NCBI GenBank assembly: GCA_025454405.1 | Contig: JALOON010000118.1 | Coordinates: 1-34,027, forward strand | From: Oscillatoriaceae cyanobacterium Prado104 | Lineage (GTDB): Bacteria > Cyanobacteriota > Cyanobacteriia > Cyanobacteriales > Microcoleaceae | DNA: 34,027 bases | Direction of reading: 5' to 3' | Part shown: one piece after another, positions 25,620 to 33,812 of the stretch | Layout: each line of letters starts with the position of its first letter | Numbering within the stretch: the first letter of the stretch is position 1 | Notes under the pieces: generated by a model | Told to the model about the DNA's origin: nothing | The model's database searches: none | The model's input: only the letters and a program-made list of their open reading frames with translations | Program-made: the position numbers and the translations under genes

Positions 25620-26051
25620 TTAACCGATTTTGTCCGGTCGATCGACCGCATGACGGGGAGAGTAGTCAGAGCAATTTATTGCATTTTTAGTCAAAGCACT
25701 ACAAGGATGAACTGCACATTTAATATAATAGTTGTCATTAAAAAATCGACAGCTAGTGCAAGGTATTTTATGGGCGATCGGCAAGATTCTTTTGAGGTAT
25801 TTAAAAGATTTTTCACGATAAACAAAAATTGCCGAGACGCCTGCATAAATTACTAAGAAGCTAAGAGGCAACCAAATTAGTAATCCCTGAGAGGACAACG
25901 AGGGGATTTCACGTTGATTTGTCTCCGGCAATGCGGGACTTTGGTGCGATCGCGCTAGCGGGTAGGAGGTAAATCGCAAGCTCGGATCGACCAAATGTAC
26001 TGGCTCTGGTATTTCTGACACAGCTAACAGACAATCTTGATTCCCTTTCAT
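25620..26051 (-). CDS. Small one-span protein with Cys-rich C-terminus (143 aa)
   Basis: It has a polar, Pro/Ser-rich N-terminal 50 residues, one hydrophobic segment at about 57-77 (LLIWLPLSFLVIYAGVSAIF), a basic linker, and then CTSCRFFNDNYYIKCAVHPC followed by C in NCSDY. The spacing CxxC-x10-C-x4-C-x12-C suggests a small metal-binding or disulfide-bearing knot. I recall similar CRFF...LKCAVHP segments in other cyanobacterial proteins of unknown function, so it is probably conserved, but no role is known to me. It is isolated, with 180 and 297 non-coding bases on either side. No Shine-Dalgarno sequence is visible before the ATG at 26051. Confidence 0.7.
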   Translation of the reverse strand: MKGNQDCLLAVSEIPEPVHLVDPSLRFTSYPLARSHQSPALPETNQREIPSLSSQGLLIWLPLSFLVIYAGVSAIFVYREKSFKYLKRILPIAHKIPCTSCRFFNDNYYIKCAVHPCSALTKNAINCSDYSPRHAVDRPDKIG

Positions 26052-26348
26052 AATCTAAAACACATCTATTTATTCAAATCAAACTAAATCAAACTCAGAT
26101 AAAAAATATATTATCTATGTTCGACATTTCATAACTTGGCTTTTCTTTACCATTGAATCGAAATAACCAAGCCTTGTCATCTATCTAATATCAGAAAAAA
26201 ATATCTACCTGATGGCAGGCGTGAGAGAAAAAACTTATGATATGGCTTGCGGTGTACTCGCATTAATCTGCAACAGCGTCACATATTTGCAGCAGGAGTG
26301 CGGCGATCGCGCGCCCAATTTGCGCTGTAAATAGACGATTTAGCTTGT

Positions 26349-27224
26349 TCAAAGCGCATCCTCTTCCGATTCGCAACTATCAATCTCTTGTGCTTCTGTC
26401 AGCCCATAGGCAGATGCCATTAATTTCTGCAATCGCCTGATAAAACGTGCCACTGGCGCACCGTCTGTCAGGTCGTGGTCAAACAGCACTGTCAGTCCTA
26501 CGTACTCGCGAACGACAATTCGATCGCGCACAATCCCCGGTCGTTTAACAAGTGCTCCCACCGCCACAATCAAGGGATGGATACCGATAGGAATGCCCCA
26601 ACTCATTCCGCCTTGACCGACCATTCCGAGGGATGTCACTGAGACTGTTCCCATCAGGCGCTTGACCAAAAAAGGATTGCGAAATAATGGTTTCCAGAAG
26701 AGCAAATCGCGCACAAACTGCGGCAGCATCGTATAGATTTTTGTCATCCAGGTAGCGCGGGTCGAATCAATTTGTACTTCTCCTGCTGCTACGGGTAGTT
26801 GTTGCGCGGCGCGGATTTCTGAACTGATAACAGCCGCACTTTTCTCATTTGCTTTGCGAACGATGTAAGGCATCGGTAGCGTCTCGCCTGCGCCCGGTTG
26901 ACCGACCGATCGTTCCACAATAACCGTTACATCCACGTCATCAAAAATTACTAACTTCCGTTTGCCCTTGCGGAGTGCATGAATGAACTTGTATTCGCTG
27001 ACCGCCCGAGCAACACATTGAACAATCCAACCGGTAAAACTGATGCTTTGACCTGTTTTTGCTTTTCGATCGCGGATGGCTTCTCGGGCTGCCGTCACGT
27101 CAATTTCTAGCAGGATGGGGACGTGATGCCGTTTGCTGCCCCAAATCAGTGTATCGATCGTGGGGTTGCGAAAATCTGGAAAGTTTCTTTCCTCAAAGCT
27201 GCCAATTAAATCTAGTGGATGCAT
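26349..27224 (-). CDS. Stand-alone 2-oxoacid dehydrogenase acyltransferase catalytic domain (291 aa)
   Basis: The fold is that of E2 catalytic domains and chloramphenicol acetyltransferase. The active-site motif HDLTDG (H250 to G255, H-x3-D-G) is present near the C-terminus inside GLTVLFDHDLTDGAP, preceded by VSVTSLG and GIPIGIHPLIVAVG. The protein starts directly with this domain: there is no lipoyl domain and no E1/E3-binding domain, and no dehydrogenase E1 or E3 gene is nearby. It therefore cannot act as a normal E2 and probably transfers an acyl group from CoA to an unknown acceptor (inference). An insertion at about 155-185 (MTKIYTMLPQFVRDLLFWKP) is hydrophobic and amphipathic and could touch the membrane. 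An AGGAGA six bases before the ATG supports the start. Confidence 0.88.
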   Translation of the reverse strand: MHPLDLIGSFEERNFPDFRNPTIDTLIWGSKRHHVPILLEIDVTAAREAIRDRKAKTGQSISFTGWIVQCVARAVSEYKFIHALRKGKRKLVIFDDVDVTVIVERSVGQPGAGETLPMPYIVRKANEKSAAVISSEIRAAQQLPVAAGEVQIDSTRATWMTKIYTMLPQFVRDLLFWKPLFRNPFLVKRLMGTVSVTSLGMVGQGGMSWGIPIGIHPLIVAVGALVKRPGIVRDRIVVREYVGLTVLFDHDLTDGAPVARFIRRLQKLMASAYGLTEAQEIDSCESEEDAL

Positions 27225-27552
27225 CTGTTGTCTCCTCAGATTGCAAAATTCCCAATAGCAGCCCGATCGCGCTGCTAACTATAATTTTAAGGCTGCTAAG
27301 TTTTCGCAGGTAAATTTAAGCCAGAAAAACAGATTAAAAAATTATGTAAATATCAAAAAATATCGTATTTATCTCTATTTTACAAGTCATAAGTATAAAT
27401 ATTTTACTCAAAGTTGCGCTAAAGTTAAACATCTAAGGTGCGTTGCACTTCGTTAATGCAGCCTCACGGCTGTAAAATCTCGCTGAGCTATTGTTCTAGA
27501 ACTTGTTTTTTAGCAAGGTTTCGGTCGATCGTATTTTACGCGATCGCGCATT
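27225..27552. other. AT-rich gap, no gene
   Basis: Nothing coding is supported. A degenerate palindrome of the GGTGCGTT...AATGCAGCC kind lies at about 27437-27462, similar to dispersed cyanobacterial repeats. The AT-rich part before it may hold the promoter of the acyltransferase gene, but no clear -35/-10 pair stands out. Confidence 0.4.
27231..27236 (-). promoter_or_regulatory. Shine-Dalgarno of the acyltransferase gene
   Basis: On the minus strand AGGAGA precedes the ATG at 27224 by six bases and supports that start codon. Confidence 0.75.
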
Positions 27553-28824
27553 TCATCCTGGTTCCAATACAGTTACATCGATCGACGGCGTTACGTTAAA
27601 TCCTTGCTCTTTTAACCGCTCTTTAACTGCACTCTTAATGCGGCTGCCAATTTCTTCATCCGATAGGTTTACTTCCGGTTTGCGCTGGACGTAAACGATA
27701 CTCAGTAGCGTATTTTGTCCAGAAATATTGGGTCGCGTAAAGCGCGCGTTCGACTCAACTAATTGAGCCAAACCAACTTGTTCGATCGCCTTTTGAACTT
27801 CTGCATTTGCTTGTTGGGCGCGGCTGGAACGTTGGAGATTGGGAGAATTAGAAAACTGCCAAGTTAAAAGACCGATGAGTACTAGAACAGTAATCGCCAG
27901 AGCCGAACGAGTTACCCATTTTTGACCGCGTTGATAGCGAGTTCCTTTAGTGGATAATCCATAAATTCGGAATATTAATGAAGCGGATAAATTGATACCG
28001 CCTAACTGCAACAACAGCAAAAATACCGCATCCGAAACTAAATCCCACCTGCCCAAAGCACCACCCATGCCGACAATTCCCGCCGGCGGAGCCAAAGAAG
28101 CCGCAACTAACATCCCAGCAGCAGCCCCCGATACCAGACTGCTGCGATCGGATTGCACCAAATTCAGCGCTCCAGCAGCCCCCGCAGTTAACGGTATCAG
28201 CACCGCTACTGCCGAAACTTGACTGCTATCGAGCATCAAACTCGTAGGGATTTCTTGGCGCAGTATCAAACTAAGTAAAAAAGTTGTAGCAATTGTAACT
28301 GCCAGTGCCGCAAAATAACGGAGGAGACTGCGCCCCAAAAGTATGCGATCGCCCCGTGCGGTAGCGATGGCTGCATTCATCGCCGGCCCGGCAAAGGGCG
28401 CAATCAGCATCGCTGCTACCAGCAAGTAGCTTGTATTTGCATACAAGCCAATCCAAACCACAAAACCGGCGGCGGCTGCATAGGCCAGAAATCCCCGCCA
28501 AGAACCAACACTTTGCAAACCGGAGAGAAAAATCTCGATCGGACTGCGTTCTTCAACATTCGTGACTTGCTGCGGTGCTTCCGAGGCGGGGGGTTGCAGT
28601 GCAATTACACCCGCAGGAAGCAGGGTGATTTGTAACTCGGGCAAGTCTTGCAACTCGGCCAAAAGCTTTTCAACTTGTCGGTTAGAAACATGAACGATTA
28701 CTAAGTCAATTAGTCCGCTACCTCGTGCCTCAAATTGTGCCGCGTTAGTTGCATTGTGAGACTTAGCGATATCGAGAACCGTTTGCCCGCAACCCTGCGG
28801 TACTTGAATAATTAGTTGACGCAT
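27553..28824 (-). CDS. DUF389 family membrane protein (423 aa)
   Basis: Residues 1-70 form a small ferredoxin-like regulatory domain (MRQLIIQVPQGCGQTVLDIA). About 95-290 is the DUF389 membrane core with several spans, including LLVAAMLIAPFAGPAMNAAI, IPLTAGAAGALNL and MLVAASLAPPAGIVGMG; the paired Pro/Gly breaks are typical. One more span at about 308-324 leads to a C-terminal soluble tail of about 100 residues (NTLLSIVYVQRKPEVNLSDE). The family is widespread with no settled function; an ion or small-molecule transport role is guesswork. The gene is on the same strand as the MscS gene upstream, 238 bases away. A GGAAGGG precedes the ATG. Confidence 0.9.
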   Translation of the reverse strand: MRQLIIQVPQGCGQTVLDIAKSHNATNAAQFEARGSGLIDLVIVHVSNRQVEKLLAELQDLPELQITLLPAGVIALQPPASEAPQQVTNVEERSPIEIFLSGLQSVGSWRGFLAYAAAAGFVVWIGLYANTSYLLVAAMLIAPFAGPAMNAAIATARGDRILLGRSLLRYFAALAVTIATTFLLSLILRQEIPTSLMLDSSQVSAVAVLIPLTAGAAGALNLVQSDRSSLVSGAAAGMLVAASLAPPAGIVGMGGALGRWDLVSDAVFLLLLQLGGINLSASLIFRIYGLSTKGTRYQRGQKWVTRSALAITVLVLIGLLTWQFSNSPNLQRSSRAQQANAEVQKAIEQVGLAQLVESNARFTRPNISGQNTLLSIVYVQRKPEVNLSDEEIGSRIKSAVKERLKEQGFNVTPSIDVTVLEPG

Positions 28825-29062
28825 ATTGCCCTTCCGAGAAACTTCTTTGCTTGTTATCTGAAAATTTCACGCCCTACAAATGGAGTTTGACAAAACTTAT
28901 ATTGCCTGCATTCAACAGTTAAAAATCTGATTTTATTAGATTGAATTAAAATAACTAACTAAAAAATTTTAACATAATTTTTCGCGAGATCGTCGCAATC
29001 GCATCGGCTTGAGCGATCGCGACGCTTAACAAACAATTAACTAACCATAAAGTCGGCTTGGT

Positions 29063-30076
29063 TTAATATTTTTTATTTCCTGTCGCGTTGTCTCCTTCAG
29101 AACCATTTCTTTGCGATCGCATGGAGGCTAATTTTCGCAGAGCACCGCTGATGCTGAGGGGTTTAGGAACTTCGCCCTTACCAGCGGGCCATCCTTCGCG
29201 CTGGCGGGCTCGATCGCCATCGGTTGCTTCGGTTTGGTCGTGAAACAAAATTTGTCGGGTAGGATAAGGAAAATCAATGCCGTTTTCGTCGTAAACCTTT
29301 TTCTTAATTGCCGAAATTACCTTGTCGCGCGATCGCAAACCGTCAATGCGGCGCGGCGGCGCAATCCACCAGCGAACGCGAATGTTGACGCTACTTTCGG
29401 CAAGTTCCATCACCAATACGTCAGGCGCAGGATTTTTCAAAACCTCATCCACACCTAGCATTGCTTCTAACATTAATTGCTTGGCTCGATCGAGATCGTC
29501 GCCGTAGCCAATACCGATATCGTATTCCAGGCGGCGGTTTTCAAAAGCTGTATTTACGGTAACAGCATTGGTGAACAATTCGGCATTGGGAATTACAATT
29601 CTGCGACCGTCGTAAGTTCGGATCGTGGTAGCGCGAGTCTCAATATTTTCTACCGTTCCCTCAAAGTTTTTAAACACGATTTGGTCGTCGATTTGGAACG
29701 GTTCAGTTAAAAGAATTAGGATGCCAGCTAAAAAGTTTTGCAAAATATCGCGAAAAGCGAAACCAATTGCTACCCCGCTAATTCCCAGCAGTTGCACCAA
29801 ATCTCCCGCTCTAAATGTGGGAATGACGATCGACAAAGCAACAAACAAACCAACCAAAACGGTAATACCCTGCGCTAACCTTCCCAACACCAATCCTAAA
29901 TTTCGGGCTTGCCGGTGGTGGCGGGTAAGCCGCCTGACAACTCGCTTAATCGCCCTGCCAATCAAGAAAAAGATGGCAAAGACAATTAACGCCAGCACTA
30001 GATTCGGCAGCATGATAATGAAGCCGTTAATCATGCTTTGAATCTTATCCCAAACTGCGGATATCTCTGCTCTCAT
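29063..30076 (-). CDS. mscS: MscS-type mechanosensitive channel (337 aa)
   Basis: This is a heptameric inner-membrane channel that opens on membrane tension and releases solutes on osmotic downshift. Three spans are seen: about 17-40, 63-86 and the pore helix 91-125 (GDLVQLLGISGVAIGFAFRD, then ILQNFLAGILILL), whose Gly/Ala pattern is the MscS hallmark. The beta domain follows with EPFQIDDQI, GTVENIETRATTIRTYDGR and VIPNAELFTN, then the alpha-beta domain to about 275. The last 60 residues are a charged, Gly/Arg-rich extension beyond the usual end (286 residues in E. coli MscS), probably cytoplasmic and disordered. The neighbours are other envelope genes, which fits an osmotic role. Confidence 0.94.
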   Translation of the reverse strand: MRAEISAVWDKIQSMINGFIIMLPNLVLALIVFAIFFLIGRAIKRVVRRLTRHHRQARNLGLVLGRLAQGITVLVGLFVALSIVIPTFRAGDLVQLLGISGVAIGFAFRDILQNFLAGILILLTEPFQIDDQIVFKNFEGTVENIETRATTIRTYDGRRIVIPNAELFTNAVTVNTAFENRRLEYDIGIGYGDDLDRAKQLMLEAMLGVDEVLKNPAPDVLVMELAESSVNIRVRWWIAPPRRIDGLRSRDKVISAIKKKVYDENGIDFPYPTRQILFHDQTEATDGDRARQREGWPAGKGEVPKPLSISGALRKLASMRSQRNGSEGDNATGNKKY

Positions 30077-30140
30077 GAATCTTACTCGCGCATCAGTCGT
30101 TGCCGATAATAGTAAAAAGTAGGGCGATCGAACAGGTTCT

Positions 30141-30186
30141 TAGTGAGGATTAAAGTCCTTAAAGCTGCGGACTTTAGTCCTCACTA
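30141..30186. repeat. Palindromic repeat of the TAGTGAGGACTTTAGTCC family
   Basis: TAGTGAGGATTAAAGTCC faces GGACTTTAGTCCTCACTA with one mismatch. It lies between the mscS gene and the SH3-protein gene and may act as a terminator for the latter. Confidence 0.7.
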
Positions 30187-30212
30187 CAAACTGTCTCAAT
30201 CGCTGTTTCCAA

Positions 30213-30764
30213 TTAACGACAATATGCCAGGTTTTCAGATTGAACGTAGCCTCTCAAAGGCACCGTAATCGGCACCCAACCATCCGTTCCCAAACCTTCG
30301 ATCGTCACTCTTCTTCCATTGGCAACAACTCCCACACTTTCGCCATCAGTGGAAGGCGCTTGATGTACGTTAATTCCTGTTGTGGCTGCAACTCGGCGGC
30401 AGTTAGTATCGGGCGGGGGAGTTGCGACTTCACACGATCCGAGAAAACCACCATAAACGTAGCCTTGTAGCGGGGCTGCAATCGGCACCCAGCCATTCTC
30501 TCCCAGGTTTTGAATCGTTACGTTGCGGGCGGAATCGATAATGCCAATTGCTTCGCTGTTAACTGTAGGCTGTCGCCGAACATAAAGACCATTTCTGGCA
30601 ATAACCTGGCGGCAAGTTTCTGATGCTTGCGCTAGTAGATCTTCATCTTGATTCTGTGTTTGATTTGGCTCGGAGGCGATCGCAGGAGCAACTAAAACCG
30701 TTGCCGTCAAAAAAATCGAACTTGTTAAAGTTGTGTATTTTTGCCACATTTTCTGCTGTTGCAT
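30213..30764 (-). CDS. Exported protein with two bacterial SH3 domains (183 aa)
   Basis: The ATG at 30764 is used because AGGAGA lies seven bases upstream; the frame continues to 30797, but those codons have no support. A signal peptide covers about residues 1-31 (MQQQKMWQKYTTLTSSIFLT, then ATVLVAPAIAS). Two SH3b repeats follow: CRQVIARNGLYVRRQPTVNS through GYVYGGFLGSC, and CRRVAATTGINVHQAPSTDG through GYVQSENLAYC. Each starts and ends with Cys, so one disulfide per domain is likely. SH3b domains commonly bind peptidoglycan, so a periplasmic cell-wall-binding role is probable (family knowledge; binding not shown). No catalytic domain is attached. Confidence 0.9.
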   Translation of the reverse strand: MQQQKMWQKYTTLTSSIFLTATVLVAPAIASEPNQTQNQDEDLLAQASETCRQVIARNGLYVRRQPTVNSEAIGIIDSARNVTIQNLGENGWVPIAAPLQGYVYGGFLGSCEVATPPPDTNCRRVAATTGINVHQAPSTDGESVGVVANGRRVTIEGLGTDGWVPITVPLRGYVQSENLAYCR

Positions 30765-30771
30765 CGTTTGA

Positions 30772-30777
30772 TCTCCT
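30772..30777 (-). promoter_or_regulatory. Shine-Dalgarno that decides the SH3-protein start
   Basis: AGGAGA on the minus strand, seven bases before the ATG at 30764, favours that codon over the in-frame ATG at 30797. Confidence 0.8.
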
Positions 30778-30929
30778 GTTAAATCTCTATGCCACAACCT
30801 TAGACAATGTTTTGCAATCGTTCATCTTCTCCAAGAAAGAATCAAGCATCATCCCAATGGCATAAAATCATCCGACTCACTGCTGTGTTTGTCAGATTTT
30901 CAGGTTGGTCGGTTAGATTGCTCGCTCCG

Positions 30930-30985
30930 GTTTGTAGTGAGGACTTTAGTCCGCAAATTAGAGGACTAAAGTCCTTACTACAAAC
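30930..30985. repeat. Palindromic repeat, third copy of the TAGTGAGGACTTTAGTCC family
   Basis: GTTTGTAGTGAGGACTTTAG and its near-perfect inverse CTAAAGTCCTTACTACAAAC enclose a short loop around CCGCAAATTAGAGG. It lies 51 bases downstream of the stop of the 203-residue membrane protein, where it could end that transcript. Confidence 0.8.
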
Positions 30986-31035
30986 TAATTTTATTGCGGT
31001 ATTTTGACATGATTTGATATAACACAGCCAGCTAA

Positions 31036-31647
31036 TCAAGCATAAATCCTAGGTTTGCGAGCTCCCAGAGAAGCACCAGTCATTGCTGCTGCTAAACTCA
31101 ACAAATTACCAAGTAGAAACGACCAAAAAGCGTTAGCTGTATTGCCAGCAATATCTCGAACTCGATCTGCGCCTGCATTCGTCACTCCATCGGGTAAAGT
31201 AACGCCTCCTTGTTGTACTCCCTCAGCAATTTCTCCCGCATTAGCAGCGACAGCACCAACAGCACCCGATATGCCACTTGCTAATAACCAAGAACTAAGT
31301 GCTAAGGTAGCTGCCCACAAAATTGCTGCATTCAAAATCGCTGTTTTCTTAGTCATAGGGCCGCAGCTTTGAGCCATCACCCAACCGCCCAACAATAAAG
31401 AAATTAACAAACTGATAATTGACCAAATTCCTACTCCCAAACTAACTGAATTGGCATCCGCGCCTGTGGCACCCGCGCTCAATCCGATCGCAATTCCCAA
31501 AGCACTTAAAACCAGTTGAGTTCCAAGGGCGATCGCAATTCCTGCTAAAATTGGCCCCCACCTCACTCGATCGTGATAATCCACCGCCGGATTGATGATT
31601 CTAGGCTCAACAACTTGACTGCTCGATCGCTCTGAATAAGATGTCAT
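31036..31647 (-). CDS. Four-span membrane protein, conserved type but unnamed (203 aa)
   Basis: It has a cytoplasmic N-terminal 28 residues, then hydrophobic segments at about 30-55 (GPILAGIAIALGTQLVLSAL), 69-90, 103-124 and 178-195. A polar Gly/Ala-rich loop (about 130-170) lies between the last two. The pattern YHDRVRWGPILAGIAIALGT resembles bacterial membrane proteins often found beside CsbD, PRC-barrel or YsnF stress genes (recollection, not a search). A PRC-barrel/DUF2382 gene does lie 490 bases away, divergently transcribed. AGGAG ten bases before the ATG supports the start. No enzymatic motif is present. Confidence 0.78.
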   Translation of the reverse strand: MTSYSERSSSQVVEPRIINPAVDYHDRVRWGPILAGIAIALGTQLVLSALGIAIGLSAGATGADANSVSLGVGIWSIISLLISLLLGGWVMAQSCGPMTKKTAILNAAILWAATLALSSWLLASGISGAVGAVAANAGEIAEGVQQGGVTLPDGVTNAGADRVRDIAGNTANAFWSFLLGNLLSLAAAMTGASLGARKPRIYA

Positions 31648-32136
31648 AAAAAATTAACTCCTGAGTTACGTTGTTATTTACATCGCTTGTAATTTTATTT
31701 ACGTTGATAATTATTATTGGGAGATCTACCTGCAGGCATAATCTTTTTCAACTTACTAATTTCAAATATCAAAAGTAGTAATTTCGATCGCCCATCGCAA
31801 TATAACGCTTTAAAATACAGGCAACAGGCAACAGGGAATAGGCAACAGGCAAAGATTTTAGGGAATGGGTAAGTTTGGGTCGCGTTTCGCTGTGCCAACG
31901 CGGTTTATAAAAAAGAAAATTAAAGCGAATTTAGCATTAGTAACAAAAGGCGTGACCAACTTTAAAATATACAATTTAAACCTAAAATTTATCCATCTAA
32001 AGACAGAGAAATATCGCGATAAATCGACCTCTCTATCGTTTGCAGTTTGCCAAATATTTCATAAGAAAGAGGTAGGAAAAATGATATTTATCTAGAGTAG
32101 GTGCGTAGGCTGAAGTACGCAGTACAATAAACCACA
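31648..32136. other. Divergent intergenic region
   Basis: It separates the four-span gene (minus) from the DUF2382 gene (plus), so it should hold both promoters. A GGCAACA-type short repeat run is visible at about 31818-31852. Small open frames on both strands are AT-rich and unconvincing. No clear promoter pair could be chosen. Confidence 0.45.
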
Positions 32137-33096
32137 ATGTTACTTTACAAAATTGAGGATTTTAATCCCAACTACCGCCAAGAAGCTTTTGATGGCGACG
32201 ATATCAAAGGGCTTGAGCTGTATGCTGGAAATACCAATGATAAGATTGGTACGATCGATACTGTGCTAGTAGATGAGACAGGACGTTTCCGCTATTTTGT
32301 AGTAGAAACTGGTTCGGGAATGTTTGGCAAAAAAGTTTTACTTCCCGTGGCTCTTTCCCGCGTCGATATTAACGCGCAGCGCATTTACGCTACAAGTTTG
32401 CGCAGTAAAGACCAACTGGAAAACCTGCCCAGGTACGAACACGGGATGGTGATTGATTACGATTATGAAGAACAAGTGCGGGGTAATTATCGCACTCCGA
32501 CAGTGGAAGCGTCCGTACCAGTAGAAGCCTCATTACCTTTAGACGCACCATCTCGAACTTATAAAACTGTAGAAACCTCACCCGTTGCAAAAGCACCTGT
32601 TCCTGTTCCTAAAGCGCAACCTGTTTCTCCTCCAGCTAGAAAAGCTGATTTCGATCGCGATAGCTATACTTACGATCGAGAGCCTGAATTGTATCAAATG
32701 AACGAACAAGACCATCAAAAACTCAGACTGTACGAAGAACGATTAGTTGCAGGTAAAACCCGCCGCAAAACTGGTGAGGTAGCAATTGGCAAGCGAGTTG
32801 AAACCGAACAGGCACGAGTCCAAGTTCCTGTAGAAAAAGAGCGAGTTATTATTGAGCGCGTCGCATCAGAAAATACTGGCACTCCAGTAACTCCAGATAC
32901 CGCTTTCCAGCAACAAGAAATGGCGCGTTTGGAAGTCTACGAAGAAACAGCAGATATCAAAAAGCAAGCCTTCGTGCGCGAGGAAGTGCAAATCAGAAAA
33001 GAAGTCGAACAAGAGACGGTGGAGGCAACAGACACAATACGTCGCGAAGAATTAGACATCAAGAAAGAAGGGATTTCGGATGCGAACAGGCGGTAA
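32137..33096 (+). CDS. PRC-barrel and DUF2382 (YsnF-like) stress protein (319 aa)
   Basis: Residues about 17-95 are a PRC-barrel-like domain (KGLELYAGNTNDKIGTIDTV, then FRYFVVETGSGMFGKKVLLP). Residues about 110-190 are a Pro/Val/Ala-rich linker. Residues about 196-308 are the DUF2382 domain (LRLYEERLVAGKTRRKTGEV, then VPVEKERVIIER, then REEVQIRKEVEQETVEATDT), a highly charged domain shared with the YsnF general stress protein of Bacillus. There is no signal peptide or membrane segment, so the protein is likely cytoplasmic. The function is unknown; in many bacteria the domain pair follows general stress or desiccation regulation (family knowledge). The ATG follows AAACCACA with no Shine-Dalgarno sequence. 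Sequence downstream is repeat and IS debris. Confidence 0.92.
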   Translation: MLLYKIEDFNPNYRQEAFDGDDIKGLELYAGNTNDKIGTIDTVLVDETGRFRYFVVETGSGMFGKKVLLPVALSRVDINAQRIYATSLRSKDQLENLPRYEHGMVIDYDYEEQVRGNYRTPTVEASVPVEASLPLDAPSRTYKTVETSPVAKAPVPVPKAQPVSPPARKADFDRDSYTYDREPELYQMNEQDHQKLRLYEERLVAGKTRRKTGEVAIGKRVETEQARVQVPVEKERVIIERVASENTGTPVTPDTAFQQQEMARLEVYEETADIKKQAFVREEVQIRKEVEQETVEATDTIRREELDIKKEGISDANRR

Positions 33097-33138
33097 AGTG
33101 CGCGCCTAGATAAATTTCGTTTTTGCCCGAGTCTCGCT

Positions 33139-33213
33139 TCCCCTAAATCCCCCTTCTTAAGCGGAACTTACCCCCTGCGGGGTAGTTCCTCTGAGAGCTC
33201 GCGCATACGAGCT
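33139..33213. repeat. C-rich repeat fragment plus two hairpins
   Basis: CCCCTAAATCCCCCTTCTTAAG (about 33139-33161) is one arm of the family seen at 6938 and 15411. Next come a hairpin at 33163-33189 (GGAACTTACCCC, loop CTGC, GGGGTAGTTCC) and another at 33196-33213 (AGCTCG, CGCATA, CGAGCT). Either could end the DUF2382 transcript. Confidence 0.6.
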
Positions 33214-33312
33214 TATAGTTTTCCCGGCCCTCGCTCGACCTGTTGGTGTAGTCATGTAACTTAAGAATTTATTTAGCTTGTCTGGAGCGTAAAGCATGAG
33301 ACAATTGTAGTT

Positions 33313-33434
33313 ATGCACATCGAAAGAGTCCCCAACCGCAATTCCCCACCCGCTGTCCTCTTACGTCATTCTTATCGAGAGGATGGAACAGTACGCAAGC
33401 GCACCGAGAGCTAACCTCTCAAAGTTCCCTCTCT
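33313..33434 (+). pseudogene. N-terminal remnant of an IS1634-type transposase
   Basis: The ATG at 33313 opens MHIERVPNRNSPPAVLLRHS, then YREDGTVRKRTES, ending in a stop at 33412-33414. The opening and the RKRT motif are the standard start of IS1634-family DDE transposases. In the next frame GCTAACCTCTCAAAGTTCCC gives ANLSKFP, the expected continuation, so a small indel broke the frame. The remaining several hundred codons are absent. Confidence 0.75.
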
Positions 33435-33812
33435 CCACTTTCCCTAATCTTATAGCGGGAAGGGAGTATATTATAAATCTAAAGTTTTTCTATAAAAATT
33501 ACCATCCCTATTAAAAAAGGTGTTTAATCTATGTACGAATTAATTAAAAGCTAGTCTTTACTTATTTCTCTGGAAACCTGTGCTTAATAATCCGTAATAA
33601 GCGACTGGATAGCGCCAGGGTTCCAGCCCATATTTTGAGAAATATTAAGGGCATCTTCAAAGAGCCTATATATCCATTCTGAAAGATTTAGTAGTTGACA
33701 TTAAACTAGGTGTTCCTCCTAGCATTTCTTGCCGATTTGAAAATCACTCGAATTAATTAGTAGGTATTTGCTGCTCAATCTAAAACAAAACTCTTTTAGT
33801 TTCCAAATCACA
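33435..33812. other. Decayed stretch without an intact gene
   Basis: TAGCGGGAAG at 33453-33462 is shared with two other IS-like sites in the window. A frame at about 33665-33760 (LVVDIKLGVPPSISC) looks protein-like but has no start or recognisable family. Otherwise it is AT-rich with nothing clear. Confidence 0.4.

Noticed and set aside
31865..32095. 76-codon plus-strand frame upstream of the DUF2382 gene
   Set aside because: It is Lys/Ile-rich from AT-rich DNA, with no ribosome site and no motif.
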